Shown here piece by piece: positions 34,673-42,525 of a stretch of 64,000 bases of DNA (position 1 is its first letter; each line of letters starts with the position of its first letter). The translations under genes and the position numbers were made by a program. The stretch is taken from NCBI GenBank assembly GCA_964475415.1, contig CAYYWZ010000008.1, positions 26,056-90,055 on the forward strand, read 5' to 3'. Origin of the DNA: CALCMJ01 sp964475415. GTDB taxonomy: Bacteria; Bacteroidota; Bacteroidia; Chitinophagales; Saprospiraceae. The notes under the pieces were generated by a model. The model did no database searches, was not told the origin of the DNA, and saw only the letters and a program-made list of their open reading frames with translations.

Positions 34673-34836
34673 GATTAAATTACATTTTAGTTGTCTAAAA
34701 TAGATGTAAATCTAAAAGTTAATAACTACGTTGTTTTTCAGTATATAAATTTTAATCTTATATAGTCAAGCTAAACTAAAGTTCGTGCAGCGAAAATGGT
34801 TTAATGGCAATCTACAATTAAACTAAACAATCGGAT

Positions 34837-36015
34837 ATGAAATACTTCTACTTTTTCCTACTTAATATATTAGCCCTGAATGGTATAGCCCAGAAACCTT
34901 ATGTGCCTATGGAATCTGTTAATAGCTGGTACTATAGTGTAAGCTCTCTAGGAGGATTTAGCACTTTCTGGGTAGAAGATTACGGTGATACGATTATAAA
35001 TGATTTAGAATATCGTAAGATAGGATATGATACGGATAGTGATTTTGTGTTTATGCAATATATTAGAGAAGATATAGACCAAAAAAAGATCTATATTATC
35101 AATGCATATGATGCCAGTATGCAAGAAGTAGTAATTTATGATTTTAGTTTAGAGGTTGGTGATATTTTGGCAAGCGATTATTATAATGGTGCAACCTACG
35201 AGGTAATCGAAAAGGAACTCATCCCTAGTCTAGCTGGTGATCTGTACCAGTGGACTTTGCAATTGGAAGGTGGAGATCTTAGCTTTAAATACATAGAGAG
35301 CTTGGGTTCAGATTTCTTTTTTGTTAATCCCTTGATTTCTGATCCTGTCTATAGTTTGGTTTGTGCTTATTATGATTGCACTCAGGTGTTTGGTAGTAGT
35401 GATTGTATGCACCTTGGAAAATATGGAATTAGCGAATCCTTAGATGTGGAATTATGTGAAGGTGAGGAATATATGGGAATAACAGAAGAAGGGAGTTATC
35501 AAATTAGATTAGGTAATGATCAAGCCAATGAATGTGACACCCTGCTTGAACTAACGATTAGCTTTAAGGATCCATCACAGCCTGAAATACCATATAATGG
35601 AATAGATGATGATTGTGATCCTTTTTCACGAGATGACGATCTGGATGAAGATGGTTTTTTGGCTGTAGATGATTGTGATGATGAAGATCCCAATATAAAT
35701 CCAGATGCGGAAGAGATTGTCAATAATGGGGTGGATGAAGATTGTGATGGAATGGATTTGCTTTCTAGCTTACACGAACTTTCGCAAGTGCCAATTAATA
35801 TATTCCCTAATCCTGTACATGATAACTTGATTATAGAGTTAGGAAGTAGTCTAAATTATAGAGTTATATTATTTTCTTTAGAGGGGAAAATTCTGATTCA
35901 AGAATCTAGTCCATCTACCATCTTTATAGGAGATTTTTTGAATGGTATTTATATCCTTGTTGTAGAAGATATCGATACGGGTAATAGGGTTGTTGAGAAA
36001 ATTGTGAAAGAGTAG
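34837..36015 (+). CDS. Secreted protein with MopE-type metal-binding repeats and T9SS sorting domain
   Basis: A 392-residue T9SS cargo. Signal peptide about 1-18 (ending NGIAQ); an unassigned beta-rich region (20-215); two MopE-like putative metal-binding motifs (about 250-305) with NGIDDDCDP, DLDEDGFLAVDDCDD and NNGVDEDCDG; then a T9SS type A sorting domain (about 318-392, NIFPNPVHDN). MopE motifs, named after a copper-repressible surface protein of methanotrophs, have acidic loops resembling calcium-binding thrombospondin type 3 repeats. Calcium-stabilised surface display is a fair guess; ligand and role unknown. Single gene, divergent from the S9 peptidase. Confidence 0.78.
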   Translation: MKYFYFFLLNILALNGIAQKPYVPMESVNSWYYSVSSLGGFSTFWVEDYGDTIINDLEYRKIGYDTDSDFVFMQYIREDIDQKKIYIINAYDASMQEVVIYDFSLEVGDILASDYYNGATYEVIEKELIPSLAGDLYQWTLQLEGGDLSFKYIESLGSDFFFVNPLISDPVYSLVCAYYDCTQVFGSSDCMHLGKYGISESLDVELCEGEEYMGITEEGSYQIRLGNDQANECDTLLELTISFKDPSQPEIPYNGIDDDCDPFSRDDDLDEDGFLAVDDCDDEDPNINPDAEEIVNNGVDEDCDGMDLLSSLHELSQVPINIFPNPVHDNLIIELGSSLNYRVILFSLEGKILIQESSPSTIFIGDFLNGIYILVVEDIDTGNRVVEKIVKE

Positions 36016-36084
36016 TGCAGCTATACAATTAGGCTTAGGTCTTTGATAGACTAGATTTCACGGTTACGCTCGAAGTAATTTCAC

Positions 36085-36411
36085 CTATTCTGTACCAAAT
36101 ATTTTTCCATTTAAAGTGTGTGTGCAACAATTATATAAAGGCGTCATTTCTTTTGCAGTTAGATCAGCGTTAGTTAGTTGTAACTTACCAACATCATCTA
36201 CATACATTCCTGAAAAGTAGCTTGATTCTCCAGTTCTCACATATTCTTCTTTTTTATTTTGATCTAATGCAACTATCCAAAAGATAGGTTCTTGCTTATC
36301 TAGCCTTGAAGTTGCTTCACTGAAAACTGTATCCCAGTCAGTTCCAACTTTGGATATCAGAAATCTAAATAGGGGTGTATAATCAAGGCCTCTCAGTTTT
36401 TTACTAGCCAT
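36085..36411 (-). CDS. Conserved small protein of unknown function, N-terminus unresolved
   Basis: From the only in-frame ATG (36409-36411) this gives 108 residues with a distinctive core (RGLDYTPLFRFLISKVG, RLDKQEPIFWIVAL, GESSYFSGMYVDD, YNCCTHTLNG). I believe this is a conserved Bacteroidota family without a name. The frame stays open for 38 codons upstream of the ATG to 36525 and the text there still looks coding (GVRHGFGGDYKDSRN), but no ATG, GTG or TTG lies in it before the TAA at 36526-36528. Either the true start codon has been lost, an unusual start is used, or there is a sequence error. Function unknown. Confidence 0.6.
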   Translation of the reverse strand: MASKKLRGLDYTPLFRFLISKVGTDWDTVFSEATSRLDKQEPIFWIVALDQNKKEEYVRTGESSYFSGMYVDDVGKLQLTNADLTAKEMTPLYNCCTHTLNGKIFGTE

Positions 36412-36564
36412 AGAACCCTTTAGCTGAATTGCTGAGTCACGTTTTTTGTTTCTTGAATCTTTGTAATCACCACCAAAGCCATGACGAACACCTCTCGCTT
36501 TTGTATTTACTTTTCTATATAATGGTTATTTACTTCTATTCATTTTTCATTTAAAGTTCAAGCC

Positions 36565-36596
36565 CTCTTAATATTTACATATGTAAATATTAAGAG
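36565..36596. promoter_or_regulatory. 32-bp perfect palindrome
   Basis: CTCTTAATATTTACAT (36565-36580) is followed at once by its exact reverse complement (36581-36596). It has no spacer and no T tract, so it is not a classical terminator. It lies 14 bases after the lipoprotein gene stop and 40 bases before the extended frame of the next minus-strand gene; a dimer-binding operator or cruciform are the options. Confidence 0.65.
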
Positions 36597-36610
36597 ACAT
36601 CATTTCATAA

Positions 36611-37096
36611 TTATCTGCGGTATATAAATTTCCTTTCACAGCTAAGGCCGGATAGCGTTGTGACCTCTATTGTAAGTTCGATTTCATTGTTAATCAAAGT
36701 ATAATTTAAACATTGATTACCAGTAGGGCATACTTCTATATTATTATCTAGAAGCTCATAGCTTAAGCTTAATGTGTCTCTATCTAAATTGGTTTGCGTT
36801 ATAATGTCGAGTATGTCATTTTCCTTAAAGATTAATAACTGACAAGAGTTTGTTTCGTTAGTTAGTTCGATAGTATCCTTGATTTCTGTTGTTCTAATAT
36901 TGATACAACAAAAACCGTTAGATTCGAAGCTTTCTATTTCCTGAGTAATATTACCTTCTAAGCAGGTTGATTCTAAATGCTTAAGATTCCATTCACCGAG
37001 GATATTATTTTCTACTTCAGTGGAACAAGCAATGCAAAATAGTAACAAAAGGAATAGTCCTGAAAAGTTATAAGCTAGTAATTTGTCCATCTTCAT
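36611..37096 (-). CDS. Lipocalin-like small lipoprotein
   Basis: A 161-residue lipoprotein: hydrophobic signal with lipobox (LLLFCIAC) near residue 24, then a beta-rich domain opening with ILGEWNL, the common opening of lipocalin-like lipoproteins in Bacteroidota. It contains about nine cysteines after the lipobox, including a CC pair, unusually many, suggesting several disulfides in the periplasm. It lies 31 bases downstream of the methyltransferase-like gene. No ligand can be proposed. Confidence 0.62.
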   Translation of the reverse strand: MKMDKLLAYNFSGLFLLLLFCIACSTEVENNILGEWNLKHLESTCLEGNITQEIESFESNGFCCINIRTTEIKDTIELTNETNSCQLLIFKENDILDIITQTNLDRDTLSLSYELLDNNIEVCPTGNQCLNYTLINNEIELTIEVTTLSGLSCERKFIYRR

Positions 37097-37127
37097 TTTA
37101 ATAAATTGTTATTTCTGAAAGTAGACC

Positions 37128-37580
37128 TTATATCCATCTTCTAACCTTGGATTTATATTGTAGATATCTAGCTCCGAATAATTTTGTCATAGCTTTTTCT
37201 TCTGGTATAATTTGAAAGATGGTCATGTACATGATAAATCCTATCAAGCTAAGAATAGACCATATAGAAAAGTATCTTAGCCCAATAGCACATAAGCTCA
37301 ATACAAGACCCAGATACATAGGGTTACGAGTTAGTTTATATACACCTACCGTCACTAGTTCATTGGCTTTCTCTATTTTATGAGGGTTTACAGTCGTATT
37401 CGCTTTATTAAATAAAACAACTCCTCCTATTCCAAAAATAAACCCTACTACAATAAGTGAGTAAAAGAGTAAGTTTTGTGCAATGGGACTGATAAATAAG
37501 GCATTGTACGGTGCTGATACCTTCATAAGCAAGGCAAATAGTAGAAATACGATAACTGGAGGGATTTTTGTGTTTAGCAC
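37128..37580 (-). CDS. Isoprenylcysteine/phospholipid methyltransferase-like membrane protein
   Basis: A 150-residue membrane protein with four or five helices and the ICMT/PEMT C-terminal signature: GVYKLTRNPMYLGL, then the IIPEEKAMTKLFGARYLQYKSKVRRW segment, in which Arg-Asn-Pro and Glu-Glu are the S-adenosylmethionine-binding region. Family members methylate lipids, isoprenylcysteine or other hydrophobic acceptors at the membrane face. Bacteria lack prenylated proteins, so a lipid or small hydrophobic acceptor is more likely. Probably cotranscribed with the downstream lipoprotein gene. Confidence 0.78.
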   Translation of the reverse strand: MLNTKIPPVIVFLLFALLMKVSAPYNALFISPIAQNLLFYSLIVVGFIFGIGGVVLFNKANTTVNPHKIEKANELVTVGVYKLTRNPMYLGLVLSLCAIGLRYFSIWSILSLIGFIMYMTIFQIIPEEKAMTKLFGARYLQYKSKVRRWI

Positions 37581-37812
37581 AGCTTAAATTTAATGTCGAT
37601 ATAATAGTGTTAACTTTATAAAATTCTACGTTAAGTATAAAGATAATTAATATAAACAAAAATATAATTAGACTTAGATTGTTAGTTATCAACTAGTTAT
37701 ATTTAAATGTAAAAATATTTTGACGATTGAGCAACGCATAAATAATGATCGTGGTCATATAGGTGAAACTCGAGTACATTATAGATTTACAAATTCAATA
37801 AATAAATAACAA

Positions 37813-39570
37813 ATGACTAAATATATCTTAAATATCTGTGCAATAGCCGCCTTGATTTTTCTAGGGTCATGCCAGAAAGACACAGAGGAATTTATACCTG
37901 ATGCATCAGTGAGTGTTAGTGGAAATGATATTTTCGGTGTTGTTATCGATGAAAATGATAATGCTGTACAAGGTGCTCTCGCAGTTCTAGATGGAAGATC
38001 AGTAATTACCAATGAGTATGGAATATACAAGTTTACTGATGTCACACTAAATTCTAGACATAATTTCATCAATATTACTAAGGATGGTTATTTTGAAGGA
38101 GCTCGTACTTTTAGGGTGAACGAGTCGACGAAAATCAATCATACAACCCAATTATTAAGAAAAAAATTTACAAATGAATTTAACAGCAGTTCTGGAGGAT
38201 CAGTAGAACAGGGGAGTATACAGATAGAGTTTCCAGCGGGCTCTATCGTAATAGATAGTAATGAAGCAGATTATGAAGGGACAGTCCAGGTTGCGATCCA
38301 ATACCTTGACCCAACTAATAATAATATTATAAGAAGAATGCCAGGTGATATGTCTGCCATCGATTTAGAGGGGCAATTCGTTACCCTAAGTTCTTTTGGA
38401 ATGGCATATGTAGAACTGCAGTCTCCTAATGGAGAAAAACTTCAACTAAAGGAAGGCATGAAAGCAACTATGACAGGTAAGATTCCTGAAGCAAATTTAG
38501 ATGCTGCACCAGAATCGATAGCGATGTGGGTTTTCGACGATACCAATGGTTTATGGAAAGAGGAAGGTAGTGCTCAGAAAGTAGGAGATACTTATGTAGG
38601 AGAAGTGGCACACTTCAGCGCTTGGAATTACGATGGCCCTGCAAGAACAATAATATTATGTGGTAGGATTGTAGATCAATCTGGAAATGGTGTCGGAGGT
38701 GTGCATGTTTGGGTGGCTACTCCAGCGTTTTTTGCAGTAGGCCATGGAAATACTAATCCAGACGGTACATTTTGTGGAGCTGTAACATTAGGAGAAACAT
38801 TGACTTTAGAAATCCAAAATGTTGCGGGCTGTAATGAACCGATTTTTCTAGGAGAGATAGGACCTTTTACAACTGATACAAATCTAGGAGATATTCCTAT
38901 AACGATAAATAATGCCAATAATGTATCGGTATCAGGTATGGCAGTCAATTGTGATGGAAACTCAGTTACAAATGGTGTTCTTATTCTAGATAATCAGTAT
39001 ATAGAAATTACAGACGGGAATTTCACTGCATCCTTAATAAGATGTGATGTGGATGCTCCGTTTAATGTAAAAGTAGTGGATTTAGAGGCCCTAACAGAGA
39101 GCGAGACCTTATCATTATCTGGTCCAGGCCCTCATACTTTAGGAGTAGTAAGTGCATGTGGAACCGAAATTTTCAGAATGGAAATGAACATAGATGATCT
39201 TGGGATTAATCATGTAGGATTGTTTGAACTCTTTGCTTACTCTAGTGATAGTATGAATGTCAATCAAAAAACTTTAATAGGTTTTCACGCAGAGGATAAT
39301 GATGAGTCAGCGAATATAAGGGTAACATATGATGACAATCAAGCAAATGGTTTTGCTGAAGGTAATTTCCCGATAGCGTCATTATTCTACTTCAGTTTCA
39401 CAAACCCTAATGGGGAAAGCGAATTTGAGTTTCTTAACGGTGATATAAATATTACAGAATATAACGATGTGGAAAAATACATAAGAGGTAATTACTCAGC
39501 TCAAGTAAGAAGACTTATTGAACAGACAGAGCATACCTTATACGGTAACTTCAAACTGAATACCAACTAA
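37813..39570 (+). CDS. Lipoprotein with carboxypeptidase-regulatory-like domain
   Basis: A 585-residue lipoprotein (lipobox FLGSC, Cys at 20). Residues about 40-115 form a carboxypeptidase-regulatory-like beta-sandwich (FGVVIDENDNAVQGA), followed by a ZU5/GAIN-like region (about 130-270) with SIQIEFPAGSIV and VAHFSAWNYD, and further beta domains to the C-terminus. Such proteins are outer-membrane anchored surface or periplasmic proteins in Bacteroidota. It is the first gene of a tight unit with an ECF sigma factor (6 bases downstream) and a tethered barrel protein, so it may be a target or sensor of that regulatory unit. Ligand unknown. Confidence 0.72.
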   Translation: MTKYILNICAIAALIFLGSCQKDTEEFIPDASVSVSGNDIFGVVIDENDNAVQGALAVLDGRSVITNEYGIYKFTDVTLNSRHNFINITKDGYFEGARTFRVNESTKINHTTQLLRKKFTNEFNSSSGGSVEQGSIQIEFPAGSIVIDSNEADYEGTVQVAIQYLDPTNNNIIRRMPGDMSAIDLEGQFVTLSSFGMAYVELQSPNGEKLQLKEGMKATMTGKIPEANLDAAPESIAMWVFDDTNGLWKEEGSAQKVGDTYVGEVAHFSAWNYDGPARTIILCGRIVDQSGNGVGGVHVWVATPAFFAVGHGNTNPDGTFCGAVTLGETLTLEIQNVAGCNEPIFLGEIGPFTTDTNLGDIPITINNANNVSVSGMAVNCDGNSVTNGVLILDNQYIEITDGNFTASLIRCDVDAPFNVKVVDLEALTESETLSLSGPGPHTLGVVSACGTEIFRMEMNIDDLGINHVGLFELFAYSSDSMNVNQKTLIGFHAEDNDESANIRVTYDDNQANGFAEGNFPIASLFYFSFTNPNGESEFEFLNGDINITEYNDVEKYIRGNYSAQVRRLIEQTEHTLYGNFKLNTN

Positions 39571-39576
39571 TCGTAG

Positions 39577-40152
39577 ATGACGGACGACCAATTAGTAAAA
39601 CTCTGTATTAAAGGAGATAGAAAGGGACAAAAAATCCTATATGATACATATAGCAGGCGGATGTATAGCATCTGCCTTCGCTATTGTTCCGATCCAGCGG
39701 CAGCAGCAGATGCTCTACAAAATGGGTTTATAAGAGTTTATAAGTACATAGATAAATACAATGAAACTGGAAATCTAAGTGCTTGGATAAGACGAATTGT
39801 AGTTAATTCATGTCTAGATGAAATAAGAAAAAGAGGCAGACACTTTTCGGTAGAATTAGATGATGTAGATGCTGCTTCATTAAAAGTGGAGATGAAACCA
39901 GTAGCAGAACAATTCAACATAGATCGTATTAAGTCTATGCTTCAAAAATTGCCACTTGGATATAGAACTGTTTTTTCTATGTCTGTTTTCGACGATATGA
40001 ATCACAAAGAGATCGCTACATCTCTAAATATTTCAGAGGCAACTTCTAGATCACAACTTATGAGAGCAAGAAAAATGTTACAAGAACAAATAAAAAGCGA
40101 TAGTTATCTAGCTTCGCAATACCTAGGTAATAGAAAAACGTATACAGCATGA
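39577..40152 (+). CDS. ECF-type RNA polymerase sigma factor
   Basis: A 191-residue sigma-70 family ECF factor. Region 2 (about 20-90: YSRRMYSICLRYCSD, AAADALQNGFIRVYKYIDKY, LSAWIRRIVVNSCLDEIRK) binds core polymerase and the -10-like element; region 4 (about 125-175: LPLGYRTVFSMSVFDDMNHKEIATSLNIS, helix-turn-helix) binds the upstream element. Its stop overlaps the ATG of the next gene (ATGA), the arrangement usual for ECF factors and their anti-sigma partners. Which promoters it reads is unknown; its own operon is the first candidate. Confidence 0.9.
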   Translation: MTDDQLVKLCIKGDRKGQKILYDTYSRRMYSICLRYCSDPAAAADALQNGFIRVYKYIDKYNETGNLSAWIRRIVVNSCLDEIRKRGRHFSVELDDVDAASLKVEMKPVAEQFNIDRIKSMLQKLPLGYRTVFSMSVFDDMNHKEIATSLNISEATSRSQLMRARKMLQEQIKSDSYLASQYLGNRKTYTA

Positions 40153-41684
40153 AAGATTGGAATAATATAGAAAAGGAAATGAAGACTGTTGTCAATGCAG
40201 ATATGGTTGCGCCTCCAGAATTTATTTGGTCTGCTATAGAGGAAAATATAGAATCCAAAGATCCTAAATCTAGTGGATGGTATATCTGGTTAGGAATGGG
40301 AGTAGTTATATCAGCAGCTATCTGGGGACTTAATAATTATATCATAAATAAGGATATGCCTACAATAGGGAGTTCTATTTCTGAACAGCTAATAGAGTCT
40401 AATCAGATAGAAATTCCTACAGTGCAACAAAATGCTATAGTAGCAGATGAGTTGCCTATAGCCGAGAGTTCAGAATCTAATATGAATACAGAAGGTAATA
40501 ATCTGTCTTCAGTAACTACAGTTGATAATATTGATGCGAAAGAGAGTGCAACAGATCAGACAGGAAGAGATATTTCTAATACAAAAGAGTTAACCAAAAG
40601 TACATCCGCAAAGGTAAGTAATGAAAATATGTCTAAGACTAAACCCTTAAGTTTAGTAAATAAGATGCTTGACAATGTAATAAGTGATGTTTCAAGTCAA
40701 AAGGCTAAAGTAAATCTAGCAACCAGTCCAAGTCAAAAAGGTAAAATATACCGACAAGGTTTCCCAGTAGAAAATGTTGTAAAGGAAAGCACTAAAAATA
40801 ACATCAGTAAAAATACATCAGCATCATATCTTGCTAGCAGCCTCTCTAATGAAAAAGGGAATGCGGTAAAGAGTAGATCTCTACTTGTCGATCAGATGAG
40901 TATCATAGGAATGTCTACTTCCGTATTAGAAACTGAAAGAGATATGTTGGATATAAAAGATAAGGTGGAGTGCCCTAGCTTTTCTAATAGGATAAGTATT
41001 TCTCCCTTTATAGAATTGAATGGAATCATAGGAAGACATAATAAAAGTTTTCAGACTAGAATGATAGATGAGTTAGATCCAACGGCTCTACTAAATGGTA
41101 GAGAGGATACAGAAAGTAGTTGGTATAACTGGGGAGGACAATTTCACGTAGGATTAAATATCAATCGTAATATATACTTCGGAACAGGTCTAGAAATAAG
41201 CCAGTCTAAAGATAAGTTTAGAAGTGAGTTAAGTGGTATAACACAACAGGTTGTCAACTTTGATCAGGATAATAATCCTATCGATACTATGCTCGTCAGT
41301 GGAACTTTTGTGAGTTCTGGTGAGGTAAGATATAATATGGTAGACATTCCGATTTTTGTAGGCCTAACAAAAAGTGTTGGCTCTTGGGATGTCGGTCTAG
41401 AGCTAGGTGCACTACTAAACATTTCTTTTTCTGCAACAGGAAAAGTGCTGGATGAGGATCTAGAAGTGACTACTTTAGAAAGTACGCCTTTAGCCTATAG
41501 AGATAAATTAGGTATGGGACTTAGAGGTTCTGTAGTCTTGCGAAAATATCTATCAGGAGGATTGTCTTTCCATGTAAAACCTACCTTCAAAACTTATCTA
41601 GGTTCTGTAAGTCAGGTTAATTATCCTCTTGACACTAAACTGAATTTCATGAGATTCGATGTAGGGATGAGAATGGATTTTTAA
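40149..41684 (+). CDS. Membrane-tethered beta-barrel-domain protein, putative anti-sigma partner
   Basis: A 511-residue protein with an unusual layout: a short cytoplasmic N-terminus (1-43, MKDWNNIEKEMKTVVN), one membrane helix (about 44-62, WYIWLGMGVVISAAIWGL), a long Ser/Asn/Lys-rich linker (about 63-280) and a C-terminal domain like small outer-membrane beta-barrels (about 285-511, ending FDVGMRMDF). The N-terminal part is placed like an anti-sigma domain and the gene overlaps the sigma gene by four bases. This arrangement recurs next to ECF genes in Bacteroidota. An inner-membrane helix joined to an outer-membrane barrel would span the envelope; whether it does, and whether it inhibits the sigma factor, is inference. 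Confidence 0.7.
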   Translation: MKDWNNIEKEMKTVVNADMVAPPEFIWSAIEENIESKDPKSSGWYIWLGMGVVISAAIWGLNNYIINKDMPTIGSSISEQLIESNQIEIPTVQQNAIVADELPIAESSESNMNTEGNNLSSVTTVDNIDAKESATDQTGRDISNTKELTKSTSAKVSNENMSKTKPLSLVNKMLDNVISDVSSQKAKVNLATSPSQKGKIYRQGFPVENVVKESTKNNISKNTSASYLASSLSNEKGNAVKSRSLLVDQMSIIGMSTSVLETERDMLDIKDKVECPSFSNRISISPFIELNGIIGRHNKSFQTRMIDELDPTALLNGREDTESSWYNWGGQFHVGLNINRNIYFGTGLEISQSKDKFRSELSGITQQVVNFDQDNNPIDTMLVSGTFVSSGEVRYNMVDIPIFVGLTKSVGSWDVGLELGALLNISFSATGKVLDEDLEVTTLESTPLAYRDKLGMGLRGSVVLRKYLSGGLSFHVKPTFKTYLGSVSQVNYPLDTKLNFMRFDVGMRMDF

Positions 41685-42132
41685 GATTTTATTGTAATGC
41701 GATCTCTAAAGGTATCCATGCATTAGCTTCGTTTACAATAGAGTTTGAAGGGACGAAATAGTTAAATTTGTCTTTTAAAATTCTATAAGTTTGAAGACGA
41801 ACACTTGCCAATTATAATTTTAATTACAGAGGCGGCTAAAGCCGCATCTGCAGAAGTACTTGTATAGCTTTACAATAGATTTTATCACATGTTTAGTATG
41901 GAGTGGAGCGTGTGAGTTACCAGTAAGGGGCGACCGTTCTCTTGCCTTATTGTATAAGTTCGGATATATATAGGGAGCAGTCCGTGAAGAGCCTTTGTGT
42001 TATGCTGGGGACCACGCGAATAGCACGCCTGTATGACAACGACCTGAGGTACGAAGGGCACACCCTAGAAAAATAATATAGAATTATTGTAAATCTTGTA
42101 GTAGGCTGCATTCTGCTTTGTAAATTAGCGGC
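41685..42132. other. Intergenic stretch with candidate dispersed element
   Basis: About 450 bases with no convincing gene. Positions 41890-42070 are richer in G and C than the flanks and end with cgacctgaggtacgaagggc and acaccctag, resembling the end of the 24840-25025 element. The remaining sequence is AT-rich without clear terminators or RNA genes. The mgsA promoter must lie in the last 100 bases but no clear box is seen. Confidence 0.35.
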
Positions 42133-42525
42133 ATGAGTAAGCAAATAAGTATTGCGCTAATCGCACATGATGGCAAAAAACCAGAAATGGTTTCTTTTGT
42201 TTTGTCTAATAAGGAATTCCTTTCTGGCTATGCGCTATATGCGACAGGCACGACGGGTTCTCATATAACGAAAGAAGGTCTAGAGATAAAAAGTCTATTG
42301 TCTGGGCCCCTAGGTGGGGATGCACAAATTGCTGCGATGGTTGCGATGGGAGAAATAGATTTAGTAATTTTCTTTAGAGATCCACTAGCTAAACATCCAC
42401 ATGAACCAGATGTACAGATGCTTATGCGACAGTGCGATGTACACAATATTCCGCTGGCGACGAATCCTAAGACGGCATATTATATTCTACGTGGTATACA
42501 AACAAAAAATAAAGATTCTGAATGA
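42133..42525 (+). CDS. mgsA: Methylglyoxal synthase
   Basis: A 130-residue methylglyoxal synthase, which converts dihydroxyacetone phosphate to methylglyoxal and phosphate, a bypass that relieves sugar-phosphate build-up. Family motifs present: IALIAHDGKK (10-16), ATGTTG (about 37-42), SGPLGGDAQI (about 58-67) with the catalytic Asp in GGD, and DLVIFFRDPLAKHPHEPD. Length is normal for a single-domain MgsA. Its stop overlaps the uvrC start by four bases, so the two are translationally coupled; methylglyoxal damages DNA bases, which gives that pairing some sense. Confidence 0.95.
   Translation: MSKQISIALIAHDGKKPEMVSFVLSNKEFLSGYALYATGTTGSHITKEGLEIKSLLSGPLGGDAQIAAMVAMGEIDLVIFFRDPLAKHPHEPDVQMLMRQCDVHNIPLATNPKTAYYILRGIQTKNKDSE

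Noticed and set aside
36085..36411. Toxin-antitoxin partner for the neighbouring palindrome
   Set aside because: The protein shows no toxin or antitoxin motif and has no overlapping partner gene.
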